A stretch of 64,000 nucleotides of DNA from NCBI GenBank assembly GCA_963785735.1, contig CAWAWJ010000001.1, positions 434,001 to 498,000 of the forward strand. The letters are read 5' to 3'. The DNA comes from REEB95 sp963785735. GTDB taxonomy: Bacteria > Pseudomonadota > Alphaproteobacteria > ATCC43930 > CGMCC-115725. This document shows, one piece after another, positions 18,151 to 28,111 of the stretch; within the stretch, counting starts at the first letter, position 1, and each line of letters begins with the position of its first letter. Below the pieces are notes generated by a model. The model had not been told where the DNA came from, made no database searches, and saw only the letters and a program-made list of their open reading frames with translations. The translations under genes were made by a program, and so were the position numbers.

Positions 18151-19101
18151 CTAGTGATCCGGCAAGAGCCGCGCCGCCGCGACGGCGGCAATGCGGTCGG
18201 CGAACGCGCCCCGTTGCGGGAAGGCGATGATGTTGGCAAGATTGGGCAATTCCGCTGCACCAGTGACGGCCTGAAGGGTGCGCCGGTGCTGGTCCAGAGG
18301 CTTGAAGTAAAGGCGATAGGAGTCGAGCAGACCGAGCAGCGCGCCGACATCCGCGCCATGCGCTGCCAGCGCCTTGCGATTGGCCTCGACAATGAGGACC
18401 GGCGGGTCGGCGCTTTGCAGTAGGCCAGCTGCGCCGTTCAGCACCTTGATCTCGGCGCCTTCGACGTCGCATTTAACTAGGGCCACCTTGCGCCGCGCCG
18501 GCAGGGCTTGGGCGAGAAAAGCGTCCAGCGTGATCGCCTCAACCTCGATGGCCGATTTGCTGCCGGGAAAGCCTTCCCAATCGACCAGGGATTGTTGCGC
18601 GTCGTTGCCGGAAGTCGAAACGATGAACCGCCGAACGCCGCCGTGCTCCGCCAGGGCCGCGTGTTGGGCATCGACATTGGCGAGGTTGAGGAGCTCGATC
18701 GTCAAGCGCAGCTTGGCAAAGGTGGCTTGCCCCGGTTCGAAGGCAAACACCTCACCTCTTCGCCCGACGCAGTCCGAGAACAGCCCAGTGTAGTAGCCAA
18801 TATTGGCACCGATATCGACCGCGACATCGCCCGGCCGCAGCACCCGGCGCGCCACCCGGGTCTCGACCCATTCGTAACTGCGGTTATCCGCGATAGCGAT
18901 CGACAGAGAGTCACCGGGATGGGCGACGAAACGCCGCCCATCGCGTAGACGATATGTTGCAGGCTTGCCTTGGCCGAACGTGGTGAAGGTGCGCAGCTTC
19001 CACCGGCGCCAGCGATAGATCGCATTGCGGCGGCCATGAGGCGTAGCCATCGCGTTCCAAAGGATTTCGAAGGGACGTGCGAAGGTGCGGGCAGTGCACA
19101 T
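18151..19101 (-). CDS. FkbM-family SAM-dependent methyltransferase
   Basis: Class I methyltransferase of the FkbM group, which usually O-methylates sugars in surface polysaccharides. SAM-binding motif I is VAVDIGANIGYYTGLFS (around residue 95-110); the FkbM hallmark KCDVEGAEIKVL is near residue 213, followed by PPVLIVEANR. 316 residues. The first ATG (MCTARTF) is used, but one at 19050 (MATPHGRRN) is also possible. Its stop is 13 bases before the flippase start, so the two are probably one transcript. It most likely decorates the repeat unit of this locus. Confidence 0.88.
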   Translation of the reverse strand: MCTARTFARPFEILWNAMATPHGRRNAIYRWRRWKLRTFTTFGQGKPATYRLRDGRRFVAHPGDSLSIAIADNRSYEWVETRVARRVLRPGDVAVDIGANIGYYTGLFSDCVGRRGEVFAFEPGQATFAKLRLTIELLNLANVDAQHAALAEHGGVRRFIVSTSGNDAQQSLVDWEGFPGSKSAIEVEAITLDAFLAQALPARRKVALVKCDVEGAEIKVLNGAAGLLQSADPPVLIVEANRKALAAHGADVGALLGLLDSYRLYFKPLDQHRRTLQAVTGAAELPNLANIIAFPQRGAFADRIAAVAAARLLPDH

Positions 19102-19368
19102 AAATTAATTATCCGACATCCCCCAGATAACCGGCTTACCAACCGACATTTTGCGCCCTTTCGACGGGACCAACAAGGCCTACGCGGGCGAAATGCAGTC
19201 CGAACCGACCGCGAAAGCCGCGTTAGCGCACGCTCGGCCGGACAGCTTACCGGTGGTGCTCGATCTCCCCACAAACTAATATCCCAACCGGACCGCCCGG
19301 CGGGCAGGGTCGTCACGGTGAACGGCATGGCGCATGATCGTTGCTTCAAACAATAGACGGATGACAGC

Positions 19369-20322
19369 TTGAGCGGGGATTCGGCTGCCATTCCGGCCGA
19401 CGACGTCGTTTTCGCCTTATTCGACGGCGATTTTCATCTCGGCTTGGGCGCGCTGGTCAATTCGCTTTATGCTTCGGGCTTTCGCGGCGCGATCTACGCC
19501 GCCTATCGCGGCTCGCTGCCGCCTTGGGCAACGGGAATCTCCCGGAAAGACGGCTACGGGCAGTTCCATGTCGCCGAAGGTTGCGTCATTCGCTTCATCT
19601 CTGTCGATTATCGCGGCCATCTGACAAACTACAAGCCGACGTTCATCCTGTCCACCGCCGGGCGGCATTGCCATGCCGCCAAGCGCTTCTTCTATTTCGA
19701 CGTCGACGTGACCGTAAAGGCGCCTTGGCCCTTTTTTCGGAACTGGGTCGAATGCGGCGTCGCACTGGTCCAGGACATCGTTGAGCCGCGCATGCCGGCC
19801 AATCATCCCTTGCGCCGGACGTGGCGGGAATTTGCCGGGAGAGCCGGATACCAATGCCGCGATATCGAAGGCTACTTCAATGGCGGGTTCGTCGGCCTTG
19901 AACGCGGCAATCTAGAATTCGTTGCCGTGTGGCAGAGCTTGATCGAGCGTCTCAAGGCCGAGGGTCTTTCGCTTGAAAATTTTCATTTTCGCGATCGAAC
20001 CAACCCGTTCACTGCCATGGATCAGGATATGATGAATGTGGCCGTAATGGCGACGGACTTCGCCATATCGCCGGTCGAGAATCCCGGCATGGATTTTTCG
20101 CCCGGCGGTTATGTCATGTCCCACGCCGCCTTCGAGACGAAACCGTGGCAGGGCCGCTATATCCGCGACGCGCTCCGTGGCTTCCCGCCCAATACGGCAA
20201 CCAAGCTTTATTGGCGCCATGTCACGAAACCGATTTGGGTCATGCCGGCATATCGGCTTGGCATGGCAAAAGTCGTGCTGGCCTTGACGGGCGCCATCGG
20301 CCGCTTTTACCGCCGGAGGTAA
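19369..20322 (+). CDS. Putative GT-A-type glycosyltransferase, uncharacterised
   Basis: 317-residue protein that looks like a nucleotide-diphospho-sugar transferase with a GT-A fold. Support comes from an N-terminal strand followed by LGALVNSLYASGF, a DxD-like metal site in FYFDVDVTVKAPW (near residue 107), FNGGFVGLERG, and MDQDMMNVAVM late in the fold, an order also seen in family 8-like enzymes. The start is a TTG at 19369; there is no better in-frame ATG upstream. It stands alone on the plus strand, with 267 bases before it that show no gene. Specific function unknown. Confidence 0.7.
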   Translation: MSGDSAAIPADDVVFALFDGDFHLGLGALVNSLYASGFRGAIYAAYRGSLPPWATGISRKDGYGQFHVAEGCVIRFISVDYRGHLTNYKPTFILSTAGRHCHAAKRFFYFDVDVTVKAPWPFFRNWVECGVALVQDIVEPRMPANHPLRRTWREFAGRAGYQCRDIEGYFNGGFVGLERGNLEFVAVWQSLIERLKAEGLSLENFHFRDRTNPFTAMDQDMMNVAVMATDFAISPVENPGMDFSPGGYVMSHAAFETKPWQGRYIRDALRGFPPNTATKLYWRHVTKPIWVMPAYRLGMAKVVLALTGAIGRFYRRR

Positions 20323-20346
20323 ATCCGATCTCCGGAATTCTGGGTG

Positions 20347-21546
20347 TCATGGGCTTGCCGGGGATGCCGCGCGGTCGATTTCATCCAGGTCGTGAAGATA
20401 AGCCGAAGCGATCCCCTCGCAACTGTTCCTGCGCCGTATCCGCGGTTGCGCGGCCACCAAGTGTTCCTCCAACCGATTCATATCAGACCAAATAAACGGA
20501 TTTCCCATCCCGCCATCGAAAGATGTAACTCTCCAAGAGCATATCACCGGCAGGCCATGTTCGAGCATCGCCGCCACCGTTCCGCTCTTGCCGAGCATGT
20601 GACGGGGATGCGTGGTGATTCCAAAATCGATGCTGTTGAAAAACTCTGAAATCTCAGCCGGTTGCCGATGGCCGAGCACGACTATATCGATTTCGGGAAA
20701 GTCCCTCTTTGCCGATGCCAGCACCGCCTCGCCGTGTGCGGCATTGCCGATCGAGATTACGACGGCGCGTTTTTTGTGGCGTTGCGCGAGACGGCTAATC
20801 TCGTGCAAAAGTGGCCGAGCCGGCCATTTGGGATGGATGGCGCCAAATATTCCGAACAGCCACGTATCGCCTCGTGCATCCGAGTCCCGCCCGGTGGCGT
20901 CATGGACGGCTTGCGGCAACCAGGACGCCTGGCGGTCGGTCACCGGGATATTGCCGAACAAGGGCAGTATGCGCGTGGGAATTCCGATGGAAGCGAATAG
21001 TTCCTGATAATAGCGGTTGGAGGTGTGCAATGCCGCCGGCGCAAGGCGTTTTATCAGGCGGCGGATCGCATGGCGTTGCATCCATCCTATCAGCCGATGC
21101 CAAGAACTGGCATCGGGATCGACGCCGATCCATGTCTCATGCAGCATCATCGCCAGCCGGAACGAGCGGAAGAGCGGAGGCAACCAAAACAACTCGGGCG
21201 CGACGATGCCCTTCGCATTGAAGCCGTAACACACGAAGTGAAAACTGACCCACCGTGGCGCCCAATCGATCAGGCGTTTTCGGGCGATTCGGAGCCTCTC
21301 GCGGCGCGGCATCGATGCCGGAAGGCGCAATATGGAATAGGGCAGATGGCTTTCGTTCCCGGGCTGGTCGATAATTTCCCGGGCATAGCTGTCGCTGAGC
21401 GCCATGATATTGCACCGGATTCCCCGGTCCGCCAAAACCGCTGCCAAGCACCGGCAATAATCTCCGATGCCATCGCGGCCTTCGCCGAGCCCGGAACAGA
21501 CGAGCGCAATCGAATCGATTCTGGCGTTCACGGCCGCCTTTGTCAT
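20347..21546 (-). CDS. Glycosyltransferase family 4-like protein
   Basis: About 399 residues, GT-B type. The N-terminal strand and glycine-rich turn are IALVCSGLGEGRDGIGDYCRCLA; the C-terminal half has TWLFGIFGAIHPKWP and ISEFFNSIDFGITTHPRHML with the acceptor or donor contacts less canonical than in classical family 4. The start at 21546 (MTKAAVNARID) follows the upstream carbamoyltransferase stop by 28 bases, so the two are likely co-transcribed. The longer frame to 21603 would overlap that gene. Specificity unknown. Confidence 0.8.
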   Translation of the reverse strand: MTKAAVNARIDSIALVCSGLGEGRDGIGDYCRCLAAVLADRGIRCNIMALSDSYAREIIDQPGNESHLPYSILRLPASMPRRERLRIARKRLIDWAPRWVSFHFVCYGFNAKGIVAPELFWLPPLFRSFRLAMMLHETWIGVDPDASSWHRLIGWMQRHAIRRLIKRLAPAALHTSNRYYQELFASIGIPTRILPLFGNIPVTDRQASWLPQAVHDATGRDSDARGDTWLFGIFGAIHPKWPARPLLHEISRLAQRHKKRAVVISIGNAAHGEAVLASAKRDFPEIDIVVLGHRQPAEISEFFNSIDFGITTHPRHMLGKSGTVAAMLEHGLPVICSWRVTSFDGGMGNPFIWSDMNRLEEHLVAAQPRIRRRNSCEGIASAYLHDLDEIDRAASPASP

Positions 21547-21574
21547 CGTACTTCCACTCAACTCCGTCTGAAGA

Positions 21575-23320
21575 CTATTTCCGCACGACCAGAAAATTCC
21601 CAATCGCCAGCATGTCCATCTTGGTCCTGAGGAAGCAATCGAGCGCCTCTTGCGGACTGCAGACGATGGGTTCGTTCTCGTTGAACGAAGTATTGAGCAA
21701 CATCGGCACGCCGGTAAGTTCGCCGAACTGCTTTATAAGCCGGTAATATTTTGGGTTGGCATCCACGGTCACCGTCTGCAGCCGGCCTGAGCCGTCGACA
21801 TGGGTGACGGCGGGTATTTGCGCGCGCCGCCCAAGCCGGATTTGGAACACCTGCATCATGAAAGGGACATCGTCGTCGGTTTCGAACCAATCCGCCACCG
21901 CCTCGCGCAGGATCGACGGCGCGAAGGGCCGGAAGGATTCCCGGCGCTTGATTTTCAGATTGAGGATGTCCTTCATGTCGGCGCGGCGCGGATCACACAG
22001 AATCGAGCGGTTGCCGAGCGCGCGGGGGCCCCATTCCATGCGGCCCTGGAACCAGCCGATGACCATGCCATCGGCGATGGCGGATGCTACGGTCCGGCCG
22101 TATTTCTCCTCGTCGTCGATCGCATGCACGGCGATGGCGGAATCCTTCGCCGCGGCGACGCCCGCATCGACGACGCGCGCGATCGCGGCGTTCGAGAAAT
22201 GCGGCCCCCAAGCCGCGTGATCCATAACAAAATCCCGCGGCTTGCCGGCCTCGTGCCAGGTCTGGAACGCGGCGCCGACGGCGCCGCCGGCGTCGCCCGC
22301 CGCCGCCTGGATATAGCAGCGCCGGAAAGGCGTCTCGGCATAGACCTTGCCATTCGCCACCGAATTGAAGGCGCAGCCGCCGGCGAGCACGATGTCGGGG
22401 AGGCGGTACCGTTCGTGCAGGCGGTTCAGCAAATTAAAGAACGCCGTTTCATAGGTCCGCTGCACCGAGCGCGCCAGATCCTTGTGCTTCTGCTCGAGCG
22501 GCTGGTCGGGCTGGCGGCGCGGGCCCAGCAATCGCTCGAGTTCCGGCGTGAACAGCGTGCCGGAGCTTGGGGCACAATCTTTCCATTCGAATTGCCGGCG
22601 TTCCTTGTGGTGGCTGAAGAAACGCAAATCGAGACTGAACGAGCCGTCGTCGTGTGTTTTAACGATCCGCGCCAATTGGGATTCGTAACGAGGCTCGCCA
22701 TAGGGGGCGAGGCCCATGATCTTGTACTCGTCGCCGTAATTGGAGAAACCCAGATACTGGGTCAGCGCCTCGTAAAAGATGCCGAGGGAATGCGGAAAGG
22801 AGACGCGGCCGTCGATGACGATTTCAGAACCGCGTCCGACGCCCCAGGCGGCGCTGGCGAAGTCGCCGGAACCATCGACCGAGGCAACCACAGCTTGGTC
22901 GAACGGCGAGACATAAAAGGCCGACGCCAGATGCGCGCGATGATGCTCAACATGGCGGATGCGCGCGCTCAAATCGCCGCCGGAAAACCGCTTCGCGAAC
23001 TCCTCCGCGATCGAGCTCCAGTGACGCGCGTGGCGCCAGCGGTCGAATAGATAGAGCGGATTAGGTCGCTGGCGCAGCGAAAATGCGACCTTGTGCCAGA
23101 ACTGCGCCTTCGGGTCGCGATTGACCGCGATTTGGTCGATGTCGCCGAGGCCGAGACCGGCTTCGGCGAGACAGTATTTTATCGCCTCCTCGGGAAAGCC
23201 TGCCCAATGCTTGATGCGGCGGAAGCGTTCCTCTTCCGCTGCCGCGATTAGCTTGCCGTCGGAGACGATGCAGGCGGATGAATCGCCATGATAGGCGTTG
23301 AGACCCAATATATTAGTCAA
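21575..23320 (-). CDS. Carbamoyltransferase, NodU/CmcH family
   Basis: Transfers a carbamoyl group from carbamoyl phosphate, via carbamoyl-adenylate, to a hydroxyl of a sugar or other acceptor. The protein (581 residues, typical) has the N-terminal Kae1-like domain opening LGLNAYHGDSSACIV, the metal-binding histidines in VEHHRAHLASAF, CAFNSVANGK, and the C-terminal domain with GPRALGNRSIL and TSFNENEPIV. In this locus it presumably carbamoylates the exopolysaccharide repeat unit, as NodU does for Nod factors. It is divergent from the family 2 glycosyltransferase at 23482, with 161 bases between. Confidence 0.93.
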   Translation of the reverse strand: MTNILGLNAYHGDSSACIVSDGKLIAAAEEERFRRIKHWAGFPEEAIKYCLAEAGLGLGDIDQIAVNRDPKAQFWHKVAFSLRQRPNPLYLFDRWRHARHWSSIAEEFAKRFSGGDLSARIRHVEHHRAHLASAFYVSPFDQAVVASVDGSGDFASAAWGVGRGSEIVIDGRVSFPHSLGIFYEALTQYLGFSNYGDEYKIMGLAPYGEPRYESQLARIVKTHDDGSFSLDLRFFSHHKERRQFEWKDCAPSSGTLFTPELERLLGPRRQPDQPLEQKHKDLARSVQRTYETAFFNLLNRLHERYRLPDIVLAGGCAFNSVANGKVYAETPFRRCYIQAAAGDAGGAVGAAFQTWHEAGKPRDFVMDHAAWGPHFSNAAIARVVDAGVAAAKDSAIAVHAIDDEEKYGRTVASAIADGMVIGWFQGRMEWGPRALGNRSILCDPRRADMKDILNLKIKRRESFRPFAPSILREAVADWFETDDDVPFMMQVFQIRLGRRAQIPAVTHVDGSGRLQTVTVDANPKYYRLIKQFGELTGVPMLLNTSFNENEPIVCSPQEALDCFLRTKMDMLAIGNFLVVRK

Positions 23321-23481
23321 CCAATCCTCCGCTGGCAGCGCGACTATGTCATTTTCCGGCGAAGGCCGAAATCCAAATATGCGGCTGGAGATTCGTGGGC
23401 AACGGCGCGGGGATTAATATTAATGATAAAGTGCCGAATTGGTAGTAGTAGCTGACGGACGTTAGCGCGCCGGGACCCAGA

Positions 23482-24276
23482 ATGCTCAACCAGATCACGC
23501 CAGTCGTTTCGAGCTATAACGAGGAGCCCAATCTGGCGCGCACGCTCGACAAGCTGACCTGGGCGAAGGACATCGTTTTGATCGATAGCGCGAGCACCGA
23601 TGCGACGCTCGCCATCGCCCGGCGCTATCGGAATGTGCGCGTCTTCCAGACGCCCGATTTGACGCTCGCTGGCAAATGGAACTTTGCCCTGGCCGGCACC
23701 GGCATCGCCACCGATTGGATATTGGCGCTCGACGCCGATTATGTCGTGACCGACGGCTTGATTGAGGAGCTGAGCCGGCTCGCGCCGCCGCCCGATGTCG
23801 TCGCCTACAGGGTGAATTTCACCTATTGCATTTACGGTCGGCCCTTGCGCCACAGCATCTATCCGCCAGATTATAAGCTGTTGCGCCGCCGCGGTCTGTC
23901 CTTCGTCCAGGATGGCCATACCCAGCGCACCGCATTCACGGGGTCGGCGCGCGCGTTAAATGGCTACATCCTACATGACGACCGCAAAAGCCTGAGCCGT
24001 TGGCTGTGGTCCCAGGACCGCTACCAAGCCGCCGAGGCGCGCAAGCTTTTGGGCCGCCGGATCGCCGAATTGGATCTCAGCGACCGCATCCGCCGCCAAG
24101 CTGTGTTTGGACCGTTCCTGGTTTTCCTTCACATACTCTTCGTCAAGGGCCTGCTCTGGGAAGGCCGCGCCGGCCTTTATTACGCGTTCCAGCGCATGGC
24201 CGCGGAACTGATCCTGGCGCTCAATCTGCTCGACGCCGAATTGGGCCCGGAAGGAAGCGCGGCCGACCGGCCATAA
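23482..24276 (+). CDS. Glycosyltransferase family 2 (WaaE/KdtX-like)
   Basis: GT-A glycosyltransferase of 264 residues. The opening ITPVVSSYNEEPNLARTLDKL and IVLIDSASTDATLAIA are the nucleotide-sugar binding strands, and ILALDADYVVTDGLIEEL provides the DxD metal motif (near residue 93). The short length and late basic helices resemble the WaaE-like beta-glycosyltransferases. Its stop is 7 bases before the next gene, an acyltransferase, so the pair forms an operon. Sugar specificity unknown. Confidence 0.9.
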   Translation: MLNQITPVVSSYNEEPNLARTLDKLTWAKDIVLIDSASTDATLAIARRYRNVRVFQTPDLTLAGKWNFALAGTGIATDWILALDADYVVTDGLIEELSRLAPPPDVVAYRVNFTYCIYGRPLRHSIYPPDYKLLRRRGLSFVQDGHTQRTAFTGSARALNGYILHDDRKSLSRWLWSQDRYQAAEARKLLGRRIAELDLSDRIRRQAVFGPFLVFLHILFVKGLLWEGRAGLYYAFQRMAAELILALNLLDAELGPEGSAADRP

Positions 24277-24283
24277 GATCATC

Positions 24284-25450
24284 ATGCAGCCGGACACCCT
24301 GCCCTCGCGCATACCGCATACGATTCCCTCGCTGAACTTCGCGCGTTGGTCCATGGCTGCGCTGGTCGTCATCGGCCATGCGCGCGATTTGATCTTTCGC
24401 GACGCGCCCCAGGTGATGGGGCTCTCCCTGCCCTGGAAAGCGTTCTATTTCGCAACCGGCTTCGGCCATGCGGCGGTTGTGGTTTTTTTCGTGCTCAGCG
24501 GCTTTTTCGTCGGCGGCAAGCTGGTCGAGACCGAAGGCGTCGGAGCCGACGCCATCCGCCATTATCTCATCGACCGCTTCAGCCGCATCTATATTGTGCT
24601 GATTCCGGCGGTCGCGCTCACCGCGCTGCTCGACGCGACCGGCGCGACGTTATCGCCGATCTATGGCGCGACCGGATGGTCAACCTCCTTGCCGGGGCCG
24701 GTTGCCGCCGCTCTCAACCTCGAGAACTTCCTGGCGAGCCTGTTCAACGTGACAATGTATGTCGGCGCGCCGCTCGGATCGGATGGGCCGTTGTGGTCGC
24801 TCGCCTTCGAATGGGTGATCTATCTGATGTTTCCTTGGCTGCTGCGCGACGGCCGCGCGCTCGCCTCATGGCGGCTCCACCGCGGCATTGCTCTGCGGAG
24901 CGGCTTTTTCATCCTGCTGATCGCCCTGTCGCCGGCGTTGGGAATCTGGCTGGTCATCTGGCTGGCCGGTGTCGTCGCGCGCCATTGGGTGACCCGGGCC
25001 GACCGCGCGGGCGGTCGCAGCCGGCCAGCGGTAGTGGCGGCGCTGGGCGCGGCCTTTCTCGGCCTGATGGCGGCGGAGCGCGTCCATCTCCTGCCGGATT
25101 GGAGCGGGGATCTGCTGCTGGGGCTGGCGGCGGCGGGATTATGCGCCCAGATCGGCGTGGTGGCGTGGCGTGGCGCGGCGGGCTTTCACGGCTTCATGGC
25201 AGGATTTTCGTTTTCGCTCTACGTCGTGCATTTCCCCGTGGTGTTGTTCACTGTCGCCCTGTTGCAGGCGGCGGGCCGGTTGCCGGCGCGGCTCCAGCCC
25301 GGCGCCGAAGCGCTCGGCTATTTCCTGGGCTCGGTCGCCGTGGCCTATGGGACGGCGTGGTTGTTCTCGACCGTCACCGAAGCGCGCACTCACCGGCTTC
25401 GCCTTCTGCTGCTGAAGCTGCCGCCGCTGATGCCCGCCAAATCCGTTTGA
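24284..25450 (+). CDS. Membrane acyltransferase, acyltransferase_3/OafA family
   Basis: Integral-membrane O-acyltransferase of 388 residues with about ten hydrophobic segments. The family's N-terminal signature is seen in NFARWSMAALVVIGHARDL, whose His is the proposed catalytic residue, then VFFVLSGFFVGGKLVET and SLAFEWVIYLMFPWLL. Such enzymes acetylate or otherwise acylate polysaccharides in the periplasm or at the membrane. The close coupling to the family 2 glycosyltransferase (7 bases) suggests both act on the same glycan. The acyl donor and target are unknown. Confidence 0.9.
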   Translation: MQPDTLPSRIPHTIPSLNFARWSMAALVVIGHARDLIFRDAPQVMGLSLPWKAFYFATGFGHAAVVVFFVLSGFFVGGKLVETEGVGADAIRHYLIDRFSRIYIVLIPAVALTALLDATGATLSPIYGATGWSTSLPGPVAAALNLENFLASLFNVTMYVGAPLGSDGPLWSLAFEWVIYLMFPWLLRDGRALASWRLHRGIALRSGFFILLIALSPALGIWLVIWLAGVVARHWVTRADRAGGRSRPAVVAALGAAFLGLMAAERVHLLPDWSGDLLLGLAAAGLCAQIGVVAWRGAAGFHGFMAGFSFSLYVVHFPVVLFTVALLQAAGRLPARLQPGAEALGYFLGSVAVAYGTAWLFSTVTEARTHRLRLLLLKLPPLMPAKSV

Positions 25451-25770
25451 ACGCCTGCCGGGATTCGGTGCTTGAAGGCGAAGCCCTTCGCCGTCCGGAA
25501 TATCGGCGCGCCGGGCGATACTACGAACCAAATCATCCTGTGCCGCCACCACGCCGCGGCGAGCGAATAACCGACACGGAAATTGGTAACGGGAAATCGC
25601 GTGGATAGATCGAGCGTGGATCAAATACTCTGTGAGCCCCCATCGGATACCTAGAGTCCGTCCCGGAAGATTAAACCGGTTTTCGGAATCTCCATATATG
25701 GGGCAGCTTCCGGGCCTGCATTTGGAGCATAATCCTGGACCGGGGCAGATTTCTTTGTGGGGAATATCTC
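25451..25770. other. Non-coding spacer, nothing recognised
   Basis: About 320 bases between the acyltransferase and the next methyltransferase. Open frames here are short and have no family resemblance. I see no RNA gene, clear terminator or repeat; the last 60 bases, ending in GTGGGGAATATCTC before the ATG, presumably carry the promoter and ribosome-binding site of the following gene. Confidence 0.4.
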
Positions 25771-26586
25771 ATGACGATGTCAAAACTCGAACGCTATCGG
25801 CGGCGAGGCAACAAGAAGGTGGATGGTTGGTTTGAGCCCGGCGCCGTTGAAATGATCGTTGCCCTGGCCAAAGCCCAACTGGTCCTCGGTATCGCCGGTC
25901 ATGTCGCCGAAATCGGTGTTCATCGTGGCCGGCTTTTCATTCTTCTTTCTCTGCTTCGGCGTGCCGGCGAGAAGGCCGTGGCGATTGATCTGTTCGATCT
26001 GCAGCATCTGAATGTCGACAAATCGGGCGAAGGCGACCGCGCGAAGCTGATGGCCAATCTCGCGCGCCACGCTGACACGAAGGATGTGTTCATCCATCAG
26101 GGCGATTCGATCGAACTATCGAACGAGTCTCTCGTCATGCTCGCGGGCGGAAAATTTCGGCTGTTTAGTGTGGACGGCGGACACACTGCCGGGATAACCG
26201 CGCACGATCTGGCGACCGCAGAAAACAGTTTGGCGCCTGGCGGAATCGTCATTCTGGACGATTGTTTCAACGAGTCATGGCCGGACGTTGCCGTGGGTAC
26301 GGTGCGTTATTTTAGTCGGCCACGCAGTATTGTTCCCTTTGCAATCGGGGGAAACAAAGTCATGTTTTGCCAACCGGCCTATGCGGAGAAATATCGAATG
26401 GCATTGAGCGACCTGACATCGAGGATGATCACGCGTACTTTCCTCGACTGCGAGGTGCTTTGCCTAAATTTCAAGGCGCTGAATTTCGTCGAACGCGTCA
26501 GCAAGCAAGCTTGGTGGCGGTTGGCGCGCAACACGACGCCACTGCGGATGCTGCGTCGATTTTACCGCTATTTGGGGCCTCAGTGA
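25771..26586 (+). CDS. Class I SAM-dependent methyltransferase (Methyltransf_24-like)
   Basis: 271-residue protein with a Rossmann methyltransferase core. Motif I is VAEIGVHRGRLFILLSLL (about residues 46-63); an acidic end of strand 2 is seen in VAIDLFDLQ; SVDGGHTAGITAHDL and PGGIVILDDCFN match the Methyltransf_24 group, which includes macrocin and TylF-like O-methyltransferases. The ATG is well placed after a purine-rich GTGGGGAAT. It likely methylates a sugar of the polysaccharide, but this is inferred from context only. Confidence 0.8.
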   Translation: MTMSKLERYRRRGNKKVDGWFEPGAVEMIVALAKAQLVLGIAGHVAEIGVHRGRLFILLSLLRRAGEKAVAIDLFDLQHLNVDKSGEGDRAKLMANLARHADTKDVFIHQGDSIELSNESLVMLAGGKFRLFSVDGGHTAGITAHDLATAENSLAPGGIVILDDCFNESWPDVAVGTVRYFSRPRSIVPFAIGGNKVMFCQPAYAEKYRMALSDLTSRMITRTFLDCEVLCLNFKALNFVERVSKQAWWRLARNTTPLRMLRRFYRYLGPQ

Positions 26587-26677
26587 TGAAAATCAAAGTC
26601 CGTTGTTTCCAAATATTGTCATCGCCGCGCGCCCTCCTGAGAAGTTCCAACCCGTTCATGGCTGAGCCGGGGTGGCG

Positions 26678-28111
26678 TCAGGGTGAGAGCTGGCCCCGGG
26701 CCGGCGCAAAGGTGTAATTGGGCACGGACTGGGTCACCGGCCGCAGGTCGGCGCGCGGGCGGACATAGCCGCGATTTAATTCCACGACGATACCGAGCGT
26801 CAGCCAGAAAAAGACGTTCGCGGGGTCGGTGTCGAGGACGAAGCCCTTGAAGGAGAAGACGAGATTGAACAGCAGATAAATCGACAAAGGCGCAACGATG
26901 GGATTCGCCGGCCGAAGGCGGTTCTTGAGCGCATAGCCGATAACGCGCAGCGCGACGAGGCTCAAGAATACCGAATAGATCGCCAGGCCGATATATCCCA
27001 GTTCTGCCGCAATCTTGGCGAAATAGGATTCAAACCCGAGCGTTGAGCCTATCGTCCCGGTACTGTCTATCGCATAGCGCGCGCCGCCCGTCGATGATCC
27101 GATACCGTCGCCCATCGCGCCAAAATTCAACGCGTCGCTGACCTGATTGAAGATGAAATTGTGGGCATAATTCACGGTGAGATCGTTGCCGGCGAAGAAC
27201 AGCGCGGCGAGATCGAGATTCGCGTAATTCGCGCTCAACAACACGATTCCAACCGCGACTGGCGCGGTCCATAGAACCTGGCGGCGGATTAAACCGAACA
27301 AAGTGAACATCGCAATCAGGCCGGGATAAGTCAGCAGGGCGCCGCGCGTGCCCGAAAATATTCCAGCCAACAACGCGACATAGATCGCAGCATTCCCGAT
27401 TTTGCGAAAGCGACTGTCAGGATCCGCATTCGTCACGATCACCGCGATCGTCAGGTACAGGTAAAGGAACTGGACGTATTGGCTAACGAATGAGAAGGTG
27501 CTCGGTATGCGGTAAACGCCGCCAAATTCCTCGTAATAGCCGTAGCCCTGCGTCGCGTTGGCGCCGGCGTTGCCGAAGAACAGGCCGATGCCGGTCTCGT
27601 AGCCGAATACGCGCACTAGAACCGTTTGCAGCAAGCCGATGCCGCACGGCACCAGCCCAAGCAACAAAAAGAATCTCAGCGTCTTGAACAGCCGCTCCGG
27701 CCGCATGGCGAGCGCGATACCGACTAACACGAACGGCACGTAGAACAACCAGACCTTGAGCCCGATCGCGATCTGCAAAAAAGGTGCCTGGGTGGTATTT
27801 AAAATGCTGATCATCAAATAACCGGCGATGACCAAGAGGCCGGCGGCAAGATAAGGCGGCAGACGGCTCATCGCGACCGCTCCGGTTCTGCTCGCGGCCA
27901 TTCCCAGGTAAAGCGGCAGCACGATGAAAACGTCGCGGACCAGGATCGCGGCGGCGCCGTTAGCGACGACGACAGCGATGATCCCGCCGAACATCATGGC
28001 GGCGATATAAAGGTGCAATCCTCTCTGCCAATCGGACAGGCTACGAAAAAAAAAGAACCCGCCCGCCAGCAGAGCGGGAAGGAGCGCATAAGGAGAAATT
28101 GTGGAGAACAT
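26678..28111 (-). CDS. O-antigen polymerase/ligase-like membrane protein (Wzy candidate)
   Basis: 477-residue protein with about a dozen transmembrane helices and a large periplasmic loop (roughly residues 305-370, rich in Gly/Ser/Thr), the layout of Wzy polymerases and WaaL ligases. The FSGTRGALLTYPGL segment just after a helix resembles the Wzy_C-region arginine site. A second protein of the same type is at 44968, so one may polymerise and the other ligate or act on another glycan. The start MFSTISPYALLPAL directly opens the first helix. Confidence 0.8.
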   Translation of the reverse strand: MFSTISPYALLPALLAGGFFFFRSLSDWQRGLHLYIAAMMFGGIIAVVVANGAAAILVRDVFIVLPLYLGMAASRTGAVAMSRLPPYLAAGLLVIAGYLMISILNTTQAPFLQIAIGLKVWLFYVPFVLVGIALAMRPERLFKTLRFFLLLGLVPCGIGLLQTVLVRVFGYETGIGLFFGNAGANATQGYGYYEEFGGVYRIPSTFSFVSQYVQFLYLYLTIAVIVTNADPDSRFRKIGNAAIYVALLAGIFSGTRGALLTYPGLIAMFTLFGLIRRQVLWTAPVAVGIVLLSANYANLDLAALFFAGNDLTVNYAHNFIFNQVSDALNFGAMGDGIGSSTGGARYAIDSTGTIGSTLGFESYFAKIAAELGYIGLAIYSVFLSLVALRVIGYALKNRLRPANPIVAPLSIYLLFNLVFSFKGFVLDTDPANVFFWLTLGIVVELNRGYVRPRADLRPVTQSVPNYTFAPARGQLSP

